NCBI GenBank assembly: GCA_002412965.1
Contig: DHWB01000004.1
Location: 372,001 to 436,000, forward strand
Length of the DNA stretch: 64,000 nucleotides
Source of the DNA: Desulfomicrobium sp. UBA5193
GTDB lineage: Bacteria; Desulfobacterota; Desulfovibrionia; Desulfovibrionales; Desulfomicrobiaceae
Direction of reading: 5' to 3'
Position numbers and translations under genes: made by a program. Below are positions 36,981-45,554 of the stretch, one piece after another (position 1 is the stretch's first letter; each line of letters starts with the position of its first letter). The notes under the pieces were generated by a model that was given only the letters and a program-made list of their open reading frames with translations, was not told where the DNA came from and ran no database searches.

Positions 36981-37047
36981 TCACTCCAACCCTATCAGTA
37001 GGTCTGGCTTCCTTTCCCCCAATGCCTCGCGCTGCATCTCCATATAC
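36981..37047 (-). pseudogene. 3' part of gene split by the IS66 transposon
   Basis: These 67 bases (including the left 8-base duplication) complete the gene whose 5' part lies at 42682-43183. Joined across the duplication, the frame reads on from ERYM into EMQREALGERKPDLLIGLE and stops at 36981. The reconstructed length is 561 bases, 186 codons plus stop, with no frameshift. Confidence 0.8.
37040..37047. repeat. Target site duplication, left copy
   Basis: CCATATAC immediately precedes the transposon end at 37048 and is repeated exactly at 42682-42689. Eight bases is the duplication length of IS66-family elements. Confidence 0.9.
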
Positions 37048-37074
37048 GTAAGCGCTCAGGCATCCACATCTTCC
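37048..37074 (+). repeat. Left terminal inverted repeat of the IS66 transposon
   Basis: Starts GTAAGCGCTCA and matches the right end at 21 of 27 positions. Confidence 0.8.
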
Positions 37075-37137
37075 ACGGACGTGCCTGATCTGCGATAGAC
37101 TAGGGGTCTTGACTTATTGAGTAGCTTTGGCTTGGGG
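37071..37137. repeat. Degraded duplicate of the IS66 tnpC 3' end
   Basis: Resembles 40293-40360 (both begin TTCCACGGACGTG and end GGCTTGGGG), including the last codons of tnpC. The copy here is disrupted and not coding. It shows that the kinase segment was gained between two IS ends. Confidence 0.7.
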
Positions 37138-37153
37138 CGGTCCGTCTGCTTCC

Positions 37154-40033
37154 CTAACGCCGCTGTTCTGCCAGCGTTTCGACCATCATCTGCATGAGGG
37201 TCTCTATATTAACGGGCTTTGCTACGTATCCGCTCATGCCCGCAGCCAGGAATTTCTCCTTATCCCCGGTCATGGCGTAGGCCGTCAGGGCAATGATCGG
37301 GATCTCCCGTTTGTGGGAGTTACTAGAGCCTCGAATGCGCTGACAGGCTTCGATGCCATCCATGACCGGCATCGATACGTCCATGAGGATGAGGTCAAAA
37401 TCGTTCACCTCATGCATTTCAAGGGCTTCCTGTCCGTTGCGGGCCACGGTCACGCTGTGCCCGGACTTTTCCAACAGCCTGCTGATTACGAAAATTGTTG
37501 CATCGTCGTCTTCTGCGACAAGGATTTGGAGGGACGCGGGCGGCGCAGTAAGGCTCTCTAGCACAGCATCGTCGTCATGAGGCCGCACTTCATTGCCGAG
37601 GGTCACGCAAAAAGCAACGGTCGTGCCCACTCCCTCCTCGCTCTCCACGGCCATGTTTCCGCCCATGAGGGTCACCAGTTGCTTGCTTATGCTCAGGCCC
37701 AATCCGGCACCCTGGTGGTTCCGAGTATATCCCTGGCTGACTTGGGTGAAGGGTTGGAAGAGGCTCCCTAGTTCTTCATCCGCAATGCCGCACCCCGTAT
37801 CTTCAATGGCGAAGTATACTCTGAAGGTATCGTTGCGGCGTGACGGAAGCGGATAGGCCTCGACGTGCACGTGCCCGCGCTTGGTGAATTTGAAGGAGTT
37901 GCCGATCAGATTGGTGAGCACCTGCTGAAGCCTGATGGAATCTCCAACAACCCAAATCGGGAGGCCAGGGTCAAAATGACGTTTTAATGTGACACCGGTC
38001 TGGACGGCGACAGGTACGAAAAGATCAATGGTTTGAGTCAGTGCGCTGCGCAGGTTGAAGCGTTTGGAGCGGATGAGCATCATGCTCGCCTCAACCCGAG
38101 AGAGGTCCAAAATGTCCGAGAGCAGGCTGGTCAGACGGTTGGCGGACTGGATGGCCAGGGCACAAAACTCCAACTCTTCCTTATCCTGCACGGATGTCTC
38201 GAGAAGCTGAAGCATTCCCAGGATGCCGTTCAAGGGAGTACGGAGTTCATGACTCATGTTGGCCAGGAACGCGGACTTGGCGTGATTTGCTGCTTCGGCT
38301 TTTTCTTTTGCTTCGAGCAGGGAGGTCTCCAGACTCTTGAGATCAGTGATCTCGGTTGTCAAAGTGGCTACGCCCAGAAGGGTATCCCCATTTTTCTCAT
38401 AGACCGGAAATTTCTTGGTAAGGAATGTCCGATGGGTTCCGTCTTTCGTGGTCAAGCATTCTTCCACGGTGAGCACTCGCCCTGCTGGCAATTTCAGAGC
38501 CGCGCGGTCATTTTCTATGTATTCAGCAATCTGCTCTGAGGAGACGATATCCTTAAAAAGTTCCCTGTCAGTTCTCCCAGCCACTTCAGCAAGGCTTGTC
38601 CATCCCGTTAGCCGGAGATAGGCCTGATTCACGGCAATATAGCGCAACTCCGAGTCTTTAAAGACTGCAATACTGTCAACGTTTTCGATGATCTGGGACA
38701 TCCTCTGCAATTCGTATTCGGCGAGTTTGCGATCGGTGATGTCCAACGACACGGAAAGAACCGCTGGTACGGGGGGGGTGCCATAATCGATCGGTTTGAA
38801 GGTGTTGAAGAACCATTTCGCGCCCGTTTTTAGATCAACCTTGATTTCCTGATGAGACGGTTTCCCCGATTGGTAAACCGACTGGTAACGTTCGATCAGA
38901 CCTTCGGCCTGGACTTTTTCGATCACTTCTCGGAGATTCTTCCCGATGAGGTCTCCGGATTTTCCGCCCAACATGTTCCATGTGGCTTTTTGATTGGCAT
39001 AAAGAAACGTGCCGTTCAGCGAAATGACCGACAATGTCTCCTGCATGGTGTCCGCGATATTCCGAAGGTTAACTTCACTCTCCCGCACGGCCTCCTCTGC
39101 GTTTTTACGTTTAGAGACGTCCAAACAGTGGCCTATGTAGCCCAAGAATTCACCCCGGGTGTCGTAGCGAGGCGTGCCCTGGTCCACGATCCAACGGTAC
39201 TCTCCGCTGACATGACGGAGGCGGTATTCCATGCTGAAACTCTCACGGCGGTCAAAAGCCGTATCGTAGATTTCCAGGCAGCGTCCGAAGTCTTCCGGAT
39301 GCACGCCCTCGGTCCAGCCTTTGCCAACTTCCTGCTCAAGAGTGCGTCCGGTGAACGCCAGCCAAGGTTCGTTGAAATAATTGCAGAGCTTGTCCGGCGT
39401 GGCGGTCCAGATGAGAGCCTGACCGCTGTTAGCCAAGGTGCGGTAGCGCTGCTCGCTTTCGACCAGTGCTTTCTCGGCAATCCTTCTGTCGCTGATGTCG
39501 CTGATCACGACGCAACATACGGGGACGTCCGAACCCTGCTTCATGACTGCATTGAGGCTGCACCAGAAAACGGTGCCGCCAGATTTTTTCATGCCCAGTT
39601 CCCAGGCCTGCGCTTCTCCAGTCGCGAAAAGCTGCCTCATCTTATGGGAGAAAATGTACTGATCGTCGCAACAGATGAAACGGGCTATCTGCTGCCCGAT
39701 GAGATTGTTTCGGGGCATGTCCAGCATTGTCGAGGCAGTGAGATTTGTGGCTATGATTTGGCCTTGTTCGAAGAGGGTGAAATAGCCCACCGGAGCAAAG
39801 TCGTAGAGATCCAGATATTGTTCGTGTTTTTCTTCAAGTTCTGCATGTGTCCGGCGTAATTCCTCATTCTGGATCTCAAGCTCGATTTGGTGCACACGTA
39901 GTTCGTGAACAATCCGCGACGACTCGTCGACGATGACGGACGTCTCTCGGATGTCGGCGTCCTTATTTCGATTGATCTCTTCACCCCTTCGATGACGAGA
40001 ATCCTGGCTCCCGGTTTGGCTTTTTTTAGTCAT
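37154..40033 (-). CDS. Hybrid sensor histidine kinase, transposon passenger
   Basis: A 959-residue cytoplasmic sensor kinase. There is an N-terminal coiled coil, four PAS-like sensor repeats (about 75-190, 200-320, 330-450, 455-575), HisKA with phosphoacceptor His595 (MSHELRTPLNG), HATPase with NLIGNSFKFT near 700 and G-rich GAGLGLSISKQ, then a receiver domain with Asp885 (ILMDVSMPVMDG) and conserved Lys near 940 (YVAKPVN). No membrane helix. GGGAG precedes the ATG. It would sense a soluble or redox signal through PAS and relay phosphate to an unknown partner; no response regulator gene is adjacent. Its position inside the IS66 unit makes it cargo. Confidence 0.9.
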   Translation of the reverse strand: MTKKSQTGSQDSRHRRGEEINRNKDADIRETSVIVDESSRIVHELRVHQIELEIQNEELRRTHAELEEKHEQYLDLYDFAPVGYFTLFEQGQIIATNLTASTMLDMPRNNLIGQQIARFICCDDQYIFSHKMRQLFATGEAQAWELGMKKSGGTVFWCSLNAVMKQGSDVPVCCVVISDISDRRIAEKALVESEQRYRTLANSGQALIWTATPDKLCNYFNEPWLAFTGRTLEQEVGKGWTEGVHPEDFGRCLEIYDTAFDRRESFSMEYRLRHVSGEYRWIVDQGTPRYDTRGEFLGYIGHCLDVSKRKNAEEAVRESEVNLRNIADTMQETLSVISLNGTFLYANQKATWNMLGGKSGDLIGKNLREVIEKVQAEGLIERYQSVYQSGKPSHQEIKVDLKTGAKWFFNTFKPIDYGTPPVPAVLSVSLDITDRKLAEYELQRMSQIIENVDSIAVFKDSELRYIAVNQAYLRLTGWTSLAEVAGRTDRELFKDIVSSEQIAEYIENDRAALKLPAGRVLTVEECLTTKDGTHRTFLTKKFPVYEKNGDTLLGVATLTTEITDLKSLETSLLEAKEKAEAANHAKSAFLANMSHELRTPLNGILGMLQLLETSVQDKEELEFCALAIQSANRLTSLLSDILDLSRVEASMMLIRSKRFNLRSALTQTIDLFVPVAVQTGVTLKRHFDPGLPIWVVGDSIRLQQVLTNLIGNSFKFTKRGHVHVEAYPLPSRRNDTFRVYFAIEDTGCGIADEELGSLFQPFTQVSQGYTRNHQGAGLGLSISKQLVTLMGGNMAVESEEGVGTTVAFCVTLGNEVRPHDDDAVLESLTAPPASLQILVAEDDDATIFVISRLLEKSGHSVTVARNGQEALEMHEVNDFDLILMDVSMPVMDGIEACQRIRGSSNSHKREIPIIALTAYAMTGDKEKFLAAGMSGYVAKPVNIETLMQMMVETLAEQRR

Positions 40034-40332
40034 GATGCACTCCCGATATTTGGCCCGGCGGCCTCTTTTGCTCAGAGTTCTGCCTCGTGCTCGTAGGCGA
40101 ATGAAAGTCGAAAAAAAATCAAATCGGCTTTGTTCTGAACGGGGTACATCAAAACAAATGTTTCAATACTGAACTTGCCCGTGTGCCGTCGCTGTATACT
40201 TGTTCGGCTTTATTGTCGATGCAGGCTACTCTACTATGGTTTCAAACAGCAAAAATGGCACATGAGTGTAACGGGCCTAAACGCTTAGCATCTTCCACGG
40301 ACGTGTCTGATTTGCAATAGAAGTAGGAGTCT
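40034..40332. other. Spacer between kinase gene and tnpC with an internal, decayed IS66 end
   Basis: It contains the kinase upstream region. At 40277-40300 is CTAAACGCTTAGCATCTTCC, a degenerate match to the element's left end. No gene is seen. Confidence 0.6.
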
Positions 40333-41886
40333 TTACTTTTTGCGTGGCTTGGGCTTGGGGATGCTTGGGAGAAGGGATTTGTCCACGCGCTGCGGCATGA
40401 GGGATCGCATGTCTCCAGTGGTCTGCGCTGCGGGGAATTTTTCGAAGAGGTATTTCAGGTAGGATTGGGGCTCGATCTCATTAGCCTTGGCGGTTTCGAC
40501 CAGGGAGAACAGCATGGCGCTGGCGTCCGCGCCCTTGGGGGCTCCGGCAAAGAGCCAGTTCTTTCTGCCCAAGGCCACGGGGCGGATGGCGTTCTCGGCA
40601 GCATTGTTGTCGGGCGTGAGCAATCCGCAGTCCACGTAGCGCACGGCCCGGCCCCACTGGTTTCGGGCGTAGGTGATGGCCTGCCCGAGCAGGCTCTTGG
40701 GCGGGACGTGGTCGACGCGGTCATCAATGATTGACCGTATGGCATCGAGGACGGGAACGGCCTGTTCACGACGTTTAAGAACCTTTTCCTCCGGTGACAG
40801 CTCTTTGATATTGTGCTCGACTTTGTAGAGCAGTCCGATGAGGTCCAGGATTTCCTTGGCCGTCCCGTGCATGACCTTCTTTAAGGTAGCCTTTTGGACG
40901 TCCACAAACTTACGACGGATGTGGGCCATGCAGCCGACATGGATGATGTCGTCCGATTCGCCGAGAGCGTGGTATCCGGCGTAGCCGTCGGTCTGGATGT
41001 GACCCTTGAACTCGCCCAGATACTCACTGGGGACAGATCCCGATCTGGACGGATCGTAGCGATAGACCACGGTCGGGCGTTCGGGATTACCGCCACGGAA
41101 GAGCCACAGGTACGACGTCGAGGTATTGGGCCGTCCCGGTTCCTGAAGGACTTGCAGGGTGGTTTCGTCCATGTTGATAACCGGGCCGGAGCGGATTTCC
41201 GCCTGGAACAGCTCTCCAAGCGGTGCCAGCGCCTTGGCCACGGCCATGGCCCATCCGGACATGGAATGACGCGGAATGTCGACACCCAGACGGGCAAACT
41301 GCTTGGTCTGGCGGTAGAACGGCATGGCATCGACGAATTTTGCGGTGATGACCTGTGCCAGCAGGTTCGGAGTGGCCATGCCTTTGGGGATGATCTGCGG
41401 CGGCATGGGCGCGATGCGCACCACCGACATGCTCTCCTCTCCATCACAGGCCGGACATGCGTACTTGGGCCGGACATGGCGCTCCACCTGCATGACGGCG
41501 GGGACGTAGTCGAGCTTTTCGGAAACTTCTTCGCCGATGCGCTTCAGACAGGCTCCACAGGCGCAAACCTTCTGGTCCTCGGGCAGATCGTGAACGACTT
41601 CGATACGAGGGAGATGATCCGGCAGAGGCTTGCGTCCCCGCTTGGCCCTGGTATGAGCCGGGATTTCGATGACGGGCACTTCCGCAGGCTTCGCCTCTGC
41701 GATCTTGATAAAGGGCAGAGGCAGAATGCCATGGAAGAGGTCTTTGGATTTCTCGGACTTGGGAGCATACAGGGCGGCCTGCAACAACGCCACGCGGTCC
41801 TGGAGTTGCTTGACCTGCTGGTAGTAATCCCAGACCAGATGCTTGAGTTGCCCGACGTCATCGGGAAGGTTTTTGATGTCTCCCAT
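40333..41886 (-). CDS. tnpC: IS66 transposase TnpC
   Basis: A 517-residue IS66 transposase. It has an N-terminal coiled coil (YYQQVKQLQDRVALLQAALY), an IS66 zinc-finger motif CACGACLKRIGEE...CPACD near 108-150, and the DDE-type core with the family phrase VINMDETTLQVL near 235 and GHIQTDGYAGYH near 298. The C-terminal region NNAAENAIRPVALGRKNWLF near 430 contains the final Glu. The tail is lysine-rich (KPKPRKK). It is intact and carries out cut/join of the transposon ends together with TnpA and TnpB. Confidence 0.95.
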   Translation of the reverse strand: MGDIKNLPDDVGQLKHLVWDYYQQVKQLQDRVALLQAALYAPKSEKSKDLFHGILPLPFIKIAEAKPAEVPVIEIPAHTRAKRGRKPLPDHLPRIEVVHDLPEDQKVCACGACLKRIGEEVSEKLDYVPAVMQVERHVRPKYACPACDGEESMSVVRIAPMPPQIIPKGMATPNLLAQVITAKFVDAMPFYRQTKQFARLGVDIPRHSMSGWAMAVAKALAPLGELFQAEIRSGPVINMDETTLQVLQEPGRPNTSTSYLWLFRGGNPERPTVVYRYDPSRSGSVPSEYLGEFKGHIQTDGYAGYHALGESDDIIHVGCMAHIRRKFVDVQKATLKKVMHGTAKEILDLIGLLYKVEHNIKELSPEEKVLKRREQAVPVLDAIRSIIDDRVDHVPPKSLLGQAITYARNQWGRAVRYVDCGLLTPDNNAAENAIRPVALGRKNWLFAGAPKGADASAMLFSLVETAKANEIEPQSYLKYLFEKFPAAQTTGDMRSLMPQRVDKSLLPSIPKPKPRKK

Positions 41887-41934
41887 GCCTTATTACATAT
41901 GCGCAATAGCCTGAAATATCAAGAAATTTTAATC

Positions 41935-42285
41935 TCAAAGTAGCGATTTGTATACCAGGTTCGGGTGCGCTCCGCGAGGGCTGATCGTGAGGCCATCGAG
42001 AAGCCAGCCGAGCTGTTGTGCAGTAATATTCATGACCTCGGACGCGTGCTCCGGCCAGCAGAAGCGATGCTTCTCAAGGCGCTTGTGCCAAAGACAAAAT
42101 CCGTTGCGATCCCAGTGCAGAACCTTGAGCGCATCACGCTTGCGGTTGCAGAAGACGAAGAGGTGCCCGGAGAAGGGGTCCAGGGCCAGGAGGCCCTGAA
42201 CCGTGATGCTTAATCTGTCGATCCCTGCTCGCATGTCCGTAACTCCAGGAGCGAGATAGACCTTGGTCGCGGGCATCCTCAGCAT
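41935..42285 (-). CDS. tnpB: IS66 accessory protein TnpB
   Basis: A 116-residue IS66 accessory protein. It opens with PATKVYLAPGVTDMRAGIDRL and contains LFVFCNRKRDALKVLHWDRNG, the family signature. It overlaps tnpA by seven bases. It is unrelated to the TnpB of IS200/IS605 elements (the Cas12 ancestor). Confidence 0.93.
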   Translation of the reverse strand: MLRMPATKVYLAPGVTDMRAGIDRLSITVQGLLALDPFSGHLFVFCNRKRDALKVLHWDRNGFCLWHKRLEKHRFCWPEHASEVMNITAQQLGWLLDGLTISPRGAHPNLVYKSLL

Positions 42286-42605
42286 CGAGACTCCAGTACG
42301 GACAAGAGCCTGGTCAGCGTCGCTTCATCGAAGTCAACCGGAATATCCATAGCGTAGCGATTGGAAACCATGAGGCCAAAAGACGGGGCTTTCGAGGCGA
42401 AAGTAAACGGCAGCGCCACAAGAGCGGGAATTGCGGCGGATTCGCTGCCAGAAGATGGTCGGGACTTTGTTATCCAGTATTGAAACGTGCTCAAAGCCAA
42501 ACCATTTTCGCGGCAGTATCGGGTCTTGGGTAAGCCACTCTCCCGCCATTGCTGGACATGCGCCATCCAGCGTGCCTCGCGATTCTGTGCAAACTGAGAT
42601 TTCAT
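42279..42605 (-). CDS. tnpA: IS66 accessory protein TnpA
   Basis: A 108-residue IS66 accessory protein with an N-terminal helix-turn-helix-like region (WRESGLPKTRYCRENGLALS, FQYWITK). The start at 42605 is chosen for AAGGAGG upstream; an in-frame ATG nine codons earlier is less favoured. It is the first gene of the tnpABC operon, 76 bases from the right transposon end. Confidence 0.88.
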   Translation of the reverse strand: MKSQFAQNREARWMAHVQQWRESGLPKTRYCRENGLALSTFQYWITKSRPSSGSESAAIPALVALPFTFASKAPSFGLMVSNRYAMDIPVDFDEATLTRLLSVLESRC

Positions 42606-42654
42606 GAGGACCTCCTTGAATTGGAGGCCCATTATCTCGCATGAAAAATTTATG

Positions 42655-42681
42655 GGTAGATGCGGACCGGTGAGCGCTTAC
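42655..42681 (-). repeat. Right terminal inverted repeat of the IS66 transposon
   Basis: The reverse complement starts GTAAGCGCTCACCGGTCC. The perfect 11-base match to the left end marks the exact boundary. Confidence 0.85.
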
Positions 42682-42689
42682 CCATATAC
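42682..42689. repeat. Target site duplication, right copy
   Basis: CCATATAC, identical to 37040-37047. Confidence 0.9.
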
Positions 42690-43183
42690 CGCTCAGTAGC
42701 GGCCTTCAAATTATCCTTGCGTTGACGAAGGATGTTCTTCTCGGAAACAGAGGCCGTGCCTTTGAGGCGGTTGGTCAGGCGGGCGTTGTGGGACAGGATG
42801 AATTCTCGGAAGGCATCGAGAGGAAGGCCGCCTTGCTTGCGTTTGGCGGAAAATGCTTGGGCGGTTTTGGCGTAGGTAGCTTTGTCCTGCACAAGTTTGA
42901 GAGCTCCGGAGGCCTCGTCAAGCTGTTCCAGAGCGGGCTTGATGCTGTTCACCATTTCGGCCGAGTTGGCGTATGTGGTCAATTCTTGGGCCAATGTCGC
43001 TTTTTCGGTCAGCAGGATGATTCCCGGCTGTTTGCTTGCTCCAATTTCCTTCAAAAGACCGAGCGTGGTTGTTAATCCGGTTTGAAAAGACTTGGCTTCA
43101 ACCGAATTTTCTTTCAGTGAAAATGCCTTCCAGTCTTCAGATATCTGCTCAAGATATTTATCGATTGATCCAATTCTTTCCAT
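42682..43183 (-). pseudogene. 5' part of gene split by the IS66 transposon
   Basis: A protein of unknown family, helical, about 165 residues here (starts MERIGSIDKYLEQISEDWKA; contains FSAKRKQGGLPLDAFREFIL), reading into the transposon after ATERYM. The present frame runs on into the transposon and stops at 42650 after a short foreign tail. GAGGA precedes the ATG at 43183, and the gene overlaps the upstream small gene by 26 bases. In the uninterrupted form it has 186 residues. It sits at the end of the conjugation-gene cluster, so it is probably an accessory transfer gene. Confidence 0.8.
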
Positions 43184-43385
43184 ACTGTTCCTCGACCTCT
43201 GACAAGTTCCAGCCGCCTTCTATCAGGTATTGAGGTCCGAATTCCTTTTTCATAAATTCCGCCAAGTGAATGGGAAGTGGAAGGGAACGCCGTAAGCGTG
43301 AGGCCTTCTTCTCGTCTCCCTGAGCATCGGCAGCGCGGGCAGCCAAAATAATCTCAAACGCTTCTTTGTCAGTCATTTTTGCCAT
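43158..43385 (-). CDS. Small HD-unit partner protein (copy A)
   Basis: A 75-residue protein with LPLPIHLAEFMKKEFGPQYL, nearly the same as LPLPVHLAEFMKKEFGAQYL in the gene at 44790-45002. Start 43385 follows AGGAGGA; a 26-codon upstream extension is not needed. Both copies precede or accompany an HD-domain gene, so the pair was duplicated as a unit. Function unknown. Confidence 0.75.
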   Translation of the reverse strand: MAKMTDKEAFEIILAARAADAQGDEKKASRLRRSLPLPIHLAEFMKKEFGPQYLIEGGWNLSEVEEQYGKNWINR

Positions 43386-43435
43386 GATGATGTCCTCCTC
43401 AAACTGTGCCGCCATGAATAAGCGGACAACCCGAT

Positions 43436-43936
43436 TCTGTCCATAAGCACCGGACCGAGCCATCCCCCGGTCCTGCGTGGGGTTACATACCCAGTCCTTT
43501 ATATTGCTCCTGGGCCTTCTTGAGTTCCTGGAACCGCTCCAAAAACACCTGCTTCACCTCCTGCCAAGGCATCTGTCTGATGACCATGTCTTTGGGCGGC
43601 GGTGGGCGGTCAGGGGCTTGGCCAGATCCGGCCATTTGACCACCTGCTGCATTTCGGCGGCCATGACCGCCTGGTCGGCCCGCTTGACGATTCCTGGTCG
43701 CGGAAAGCTGATCTCAAATCTCTTGCAGATGGCGTTCATGACGTTCTGCTCAATCTTCCGGTACTCCGGCAGCATGGCCTTGAGCGGACTGACCACGTCG
43801 CCCAGATAGACTTCTGTAGCGTCGTGCAGAAGACTCGGTAGCCTGTATTCCGGAGGAAGAACCTCTGCCACCACGAGGCTGTGCTGGCCCATGGAATAGG
43901 CCCAGTGTCCCGCCCCGTTGTAACGGTCCAGCTTGG
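43436..43936. repeat. Direct repeat, left copy (501 bp)
   Basis: Highly similar to 45053-45554 (502 bp), ending at GGTCCAGCTTGG in both. One base is missing here at about 43614 relative to the other copy. Confidence 0.85.
43483..43936 (-). pseudogene. HD-domain hydrolase, frameshifted duplicate
   Basis: A second copy of the HD gene at 45100-45648, beginning KLDRYNGAGHWAYS and keeping LLHDATE. It lost one base at about 43614 (CAGGGG against CAGGGCG), so after DLAK it reads LTAHRRPK instead of RPDLPPPP. Its own N-terminus (first 34 residues of the intact copy) is absent: upstream of 43936 the sequence is unrelated, giving an open frame to 44210 with a foreign start. Probably inactive. Confidence 0.75.
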
Positions 43937-44234
43937 GGCAGGTAGTAACAAAGGAGCTCAGGTAGATAGCTTGGCGATAAATGCTGGTAAACTTTAGGTG
44001 GGCTATTCCGGGGCTGATGGCATCAATGAGGTAGGCACGCATTGCCAGAACGTTGTGGATATACTTTGTGAAATGGAGAAGTAGAGCAGGTGCGGTAATG
44101 CTCATTAGCTTGCACTTCTCGCAATGAAGGCAGGCTTGGCTGTATAAGATTTTTTGAGTCCATGATGAACTTAATAATGCCGCCATCCAAAAATAATAAG
44201 TAAATTTCAATGGTTCGCAGATTACAAAGTTTTT

Positions 44235-44735
44235 TTATTCAAGTTCTACACCGTTTACATTCATCATTAGTTTTATATAAACAGTATTGTTGGGATGTTT
44301 GCTATGAGCATCAGATTGGTAAGTACGCAATTCGCCATCTGAAGACATGAGCCAATATGTTTCGCCATTGATTTTCAGCAATAAATGTTTGAGTGGTGTT
44401 TTTCTGCCTTCAACCATGTTCTTGCAAGAAGGAACTGGAATTTCTATTTCCCCTAATTCTTCATCTCTGATCATAATAGTGCTTTTTTGATACTCAGAAT
44501 CAAAGCCAACTTCCCGATATGTCCAATAGTTACCTCTTTCAGCGCACATCGAATCATAATATTTTTCGCATTGAATTTGCTTTTCATACATTTTCCCGTT
44601 GCATACAACTTCAACATGATAAACTTCATCAATTTTACTTGTCCAGCGAGGAATTTGCGTATCAATGCACTCATAAAAGTAGCACCCCTGAAGCGACAAT
44701 GCAAAAATCAAGATAAGTATTTTCAAATTTTTCAT
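44235..44735 (-). CDS. Hypothetical lipoprotein
   Basis: A 166-residue protein with a clear lipoprotein signal: KILILIFALSLQGC, cysteine 18 as the lipidation site, then a cysteine-containing mature region with 5 more cysteines. The gene is AT-rich, unlike the surrounding conjugation genes. It sits between the two copies of the HD unit and came in with, or after, the duplication. Could be a surface-exclusion or entry-exclusion lipoprotein of a mobile element; that is only inferred from location. Confidence 0.7.
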   Translation of the reverse strand: MKNLKILILIFALSLQGCYFYECIDTQIPRWTSKIDEVYHVEVVCNGKMYEKQIQCEKYYDSMCAERGNYWTYREVGFDSEYQKSTIMIRDEELGEIEIPVPSCKNMVEGRKTPLKHLLLKINGETYWLMSSDGELRTYQSDAHSKHPNNTVYIKLMMNVNGVELE

Positions 44736-44789
44736 AGAATTTTTATTTATAAATTATTATAATATTTAAATATGCTATTTATTGATCAA

Positions 44790-45002
44790 TTATATTCCAT
44801 ACAACGCCTCAACCTCGGAGAGATTTGCACCAATATCGATCAGGTACTGAGCTCCAAACTCCTTTTTCATGAATTCCGCGAGATGTACCGGAAGGGGCAG
44901 ACGCAAACGCATACGATGGGCTTCTTCCCTGTCACCACGCTTTTCTGCAGCATGAGCTTCCTGAAGAATTTTGAATCGTTCTTCTCTCGTCAGTGTCGGC
45001 AT
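44790..45002 (-). CDS. Small HD-unit partner protein (copy B)
   Basis: A 70-residue paralogue of the gene at 43158-43385 (MPTLTREERFKILQEAHAAE, then LPLPVHLAEFMKKEFGAQYL). Start 45002 is preceded by GGGA; an upstream ATG 15 codons away is unlikely. It lies about 100 bases after the HD gene on the same strand. Confidence 0.75.
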   Translation of the reverse strand: MPTLTREERFKILQEAHAAEKRGDREEAHRMRLRLPLPVHLAEFMKKEFGAQYLIDIGANLSEVEALYGI

Positions 45003-45052
45003 CGTAATTTCCCTCCATCGTTTGTGGCTGAACTCTATGTATGGCAAGAATG

Positions 45053-45554
45053 TCTGTCCATAAGCACCGGACCGGAGTCACCCCCAGTCCGGCGTGGGGC
45101 TACATACCCAGTCCTTTATATTGCTCCTGGGCCTTCTTGAGTTCCTGGAACCGCTCCAAAAACACCTGCTTCACCTCCTGCCAAGGCATCTGTCTGATGA
45201 CCATGTCTTCGGGTGGCGGCGGGAGGTCAGGGCGCTTGGCCAGATCCGGCCATTTGACAACTTGCTGCATTTCGGCGGCCATGACCGCCTGGTCGGCTCG
45301 CTTGACGATACCTGGGCGTGGAAAGCTGATCTCAAAGCTCTTGCAGATGGCGTTCATGACGTTCTGCTCAATCTTGCGATACTCCGGCAGCATGGCCTTG
45401 AGTGGGCTGACCACTTCGCCCAGATAGGCTTCCGTAGCGTCGTGCAGAAGTCCCGGCAGTTTGTATTCCGGAGGAAGAACTTCCGCCACTAGGAGGCTGT
45501 GCTGGCCCACGGAATAGGCCCAGTGTCCCGCGCCGTTATAGCGGTCCAGCTTGG
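45053..45554. repeat. Direct repeat, right copy (502 bp)
   Basis: Intact counterpart of 43436-43936, covering most of the HD gene and its 3' flank. Confidence 0.85.

Larger units (their letters stand above)
37048..42681. mobile_element. IS66-family transposon carrying a hybrid histidine kinase
   Basis: A 5634-base unit. Both ends begin GTAAGCGCTCA (37048 inward; reverse complement at 42671-42681), the IS66 end motif, and the terminal 27 bases match at 21 positions. Both are flanked by CCATATAC. The right half holds tnpA, tnpB and tnpC; the left half holds a sensor histidine kinase. The target gene is restored exactly when the unit and one duplication are removed. Near the left end (37071-37137) is a degraded copy of the tnpC 3' end that also stands at 40293-40360, so the kinase lies between two copies of the IS end. 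Confidence 0.9.

Noticed and set aside
37127..39859. Plus-strand open frames within the kinase gene
   Set aside because: They are shadows of the kinase reading frame, with no ribosome sites or family resemblance.
41935..42285. TnpB as a Cas12-type RNA-guided nuclease
   Set aside because: This is the 116-residue IS66 TnpB, a different family from IS200/IS605 TnpB. No RuvC residues or omega RNA.
43554..44210. Intact 218-residue HD protein at this place
   Set aside because: Comparison with 45100-45648 shows a one-base deletion at about 43614 and a foreign N-terminus, so it is treated as a pseudogene.
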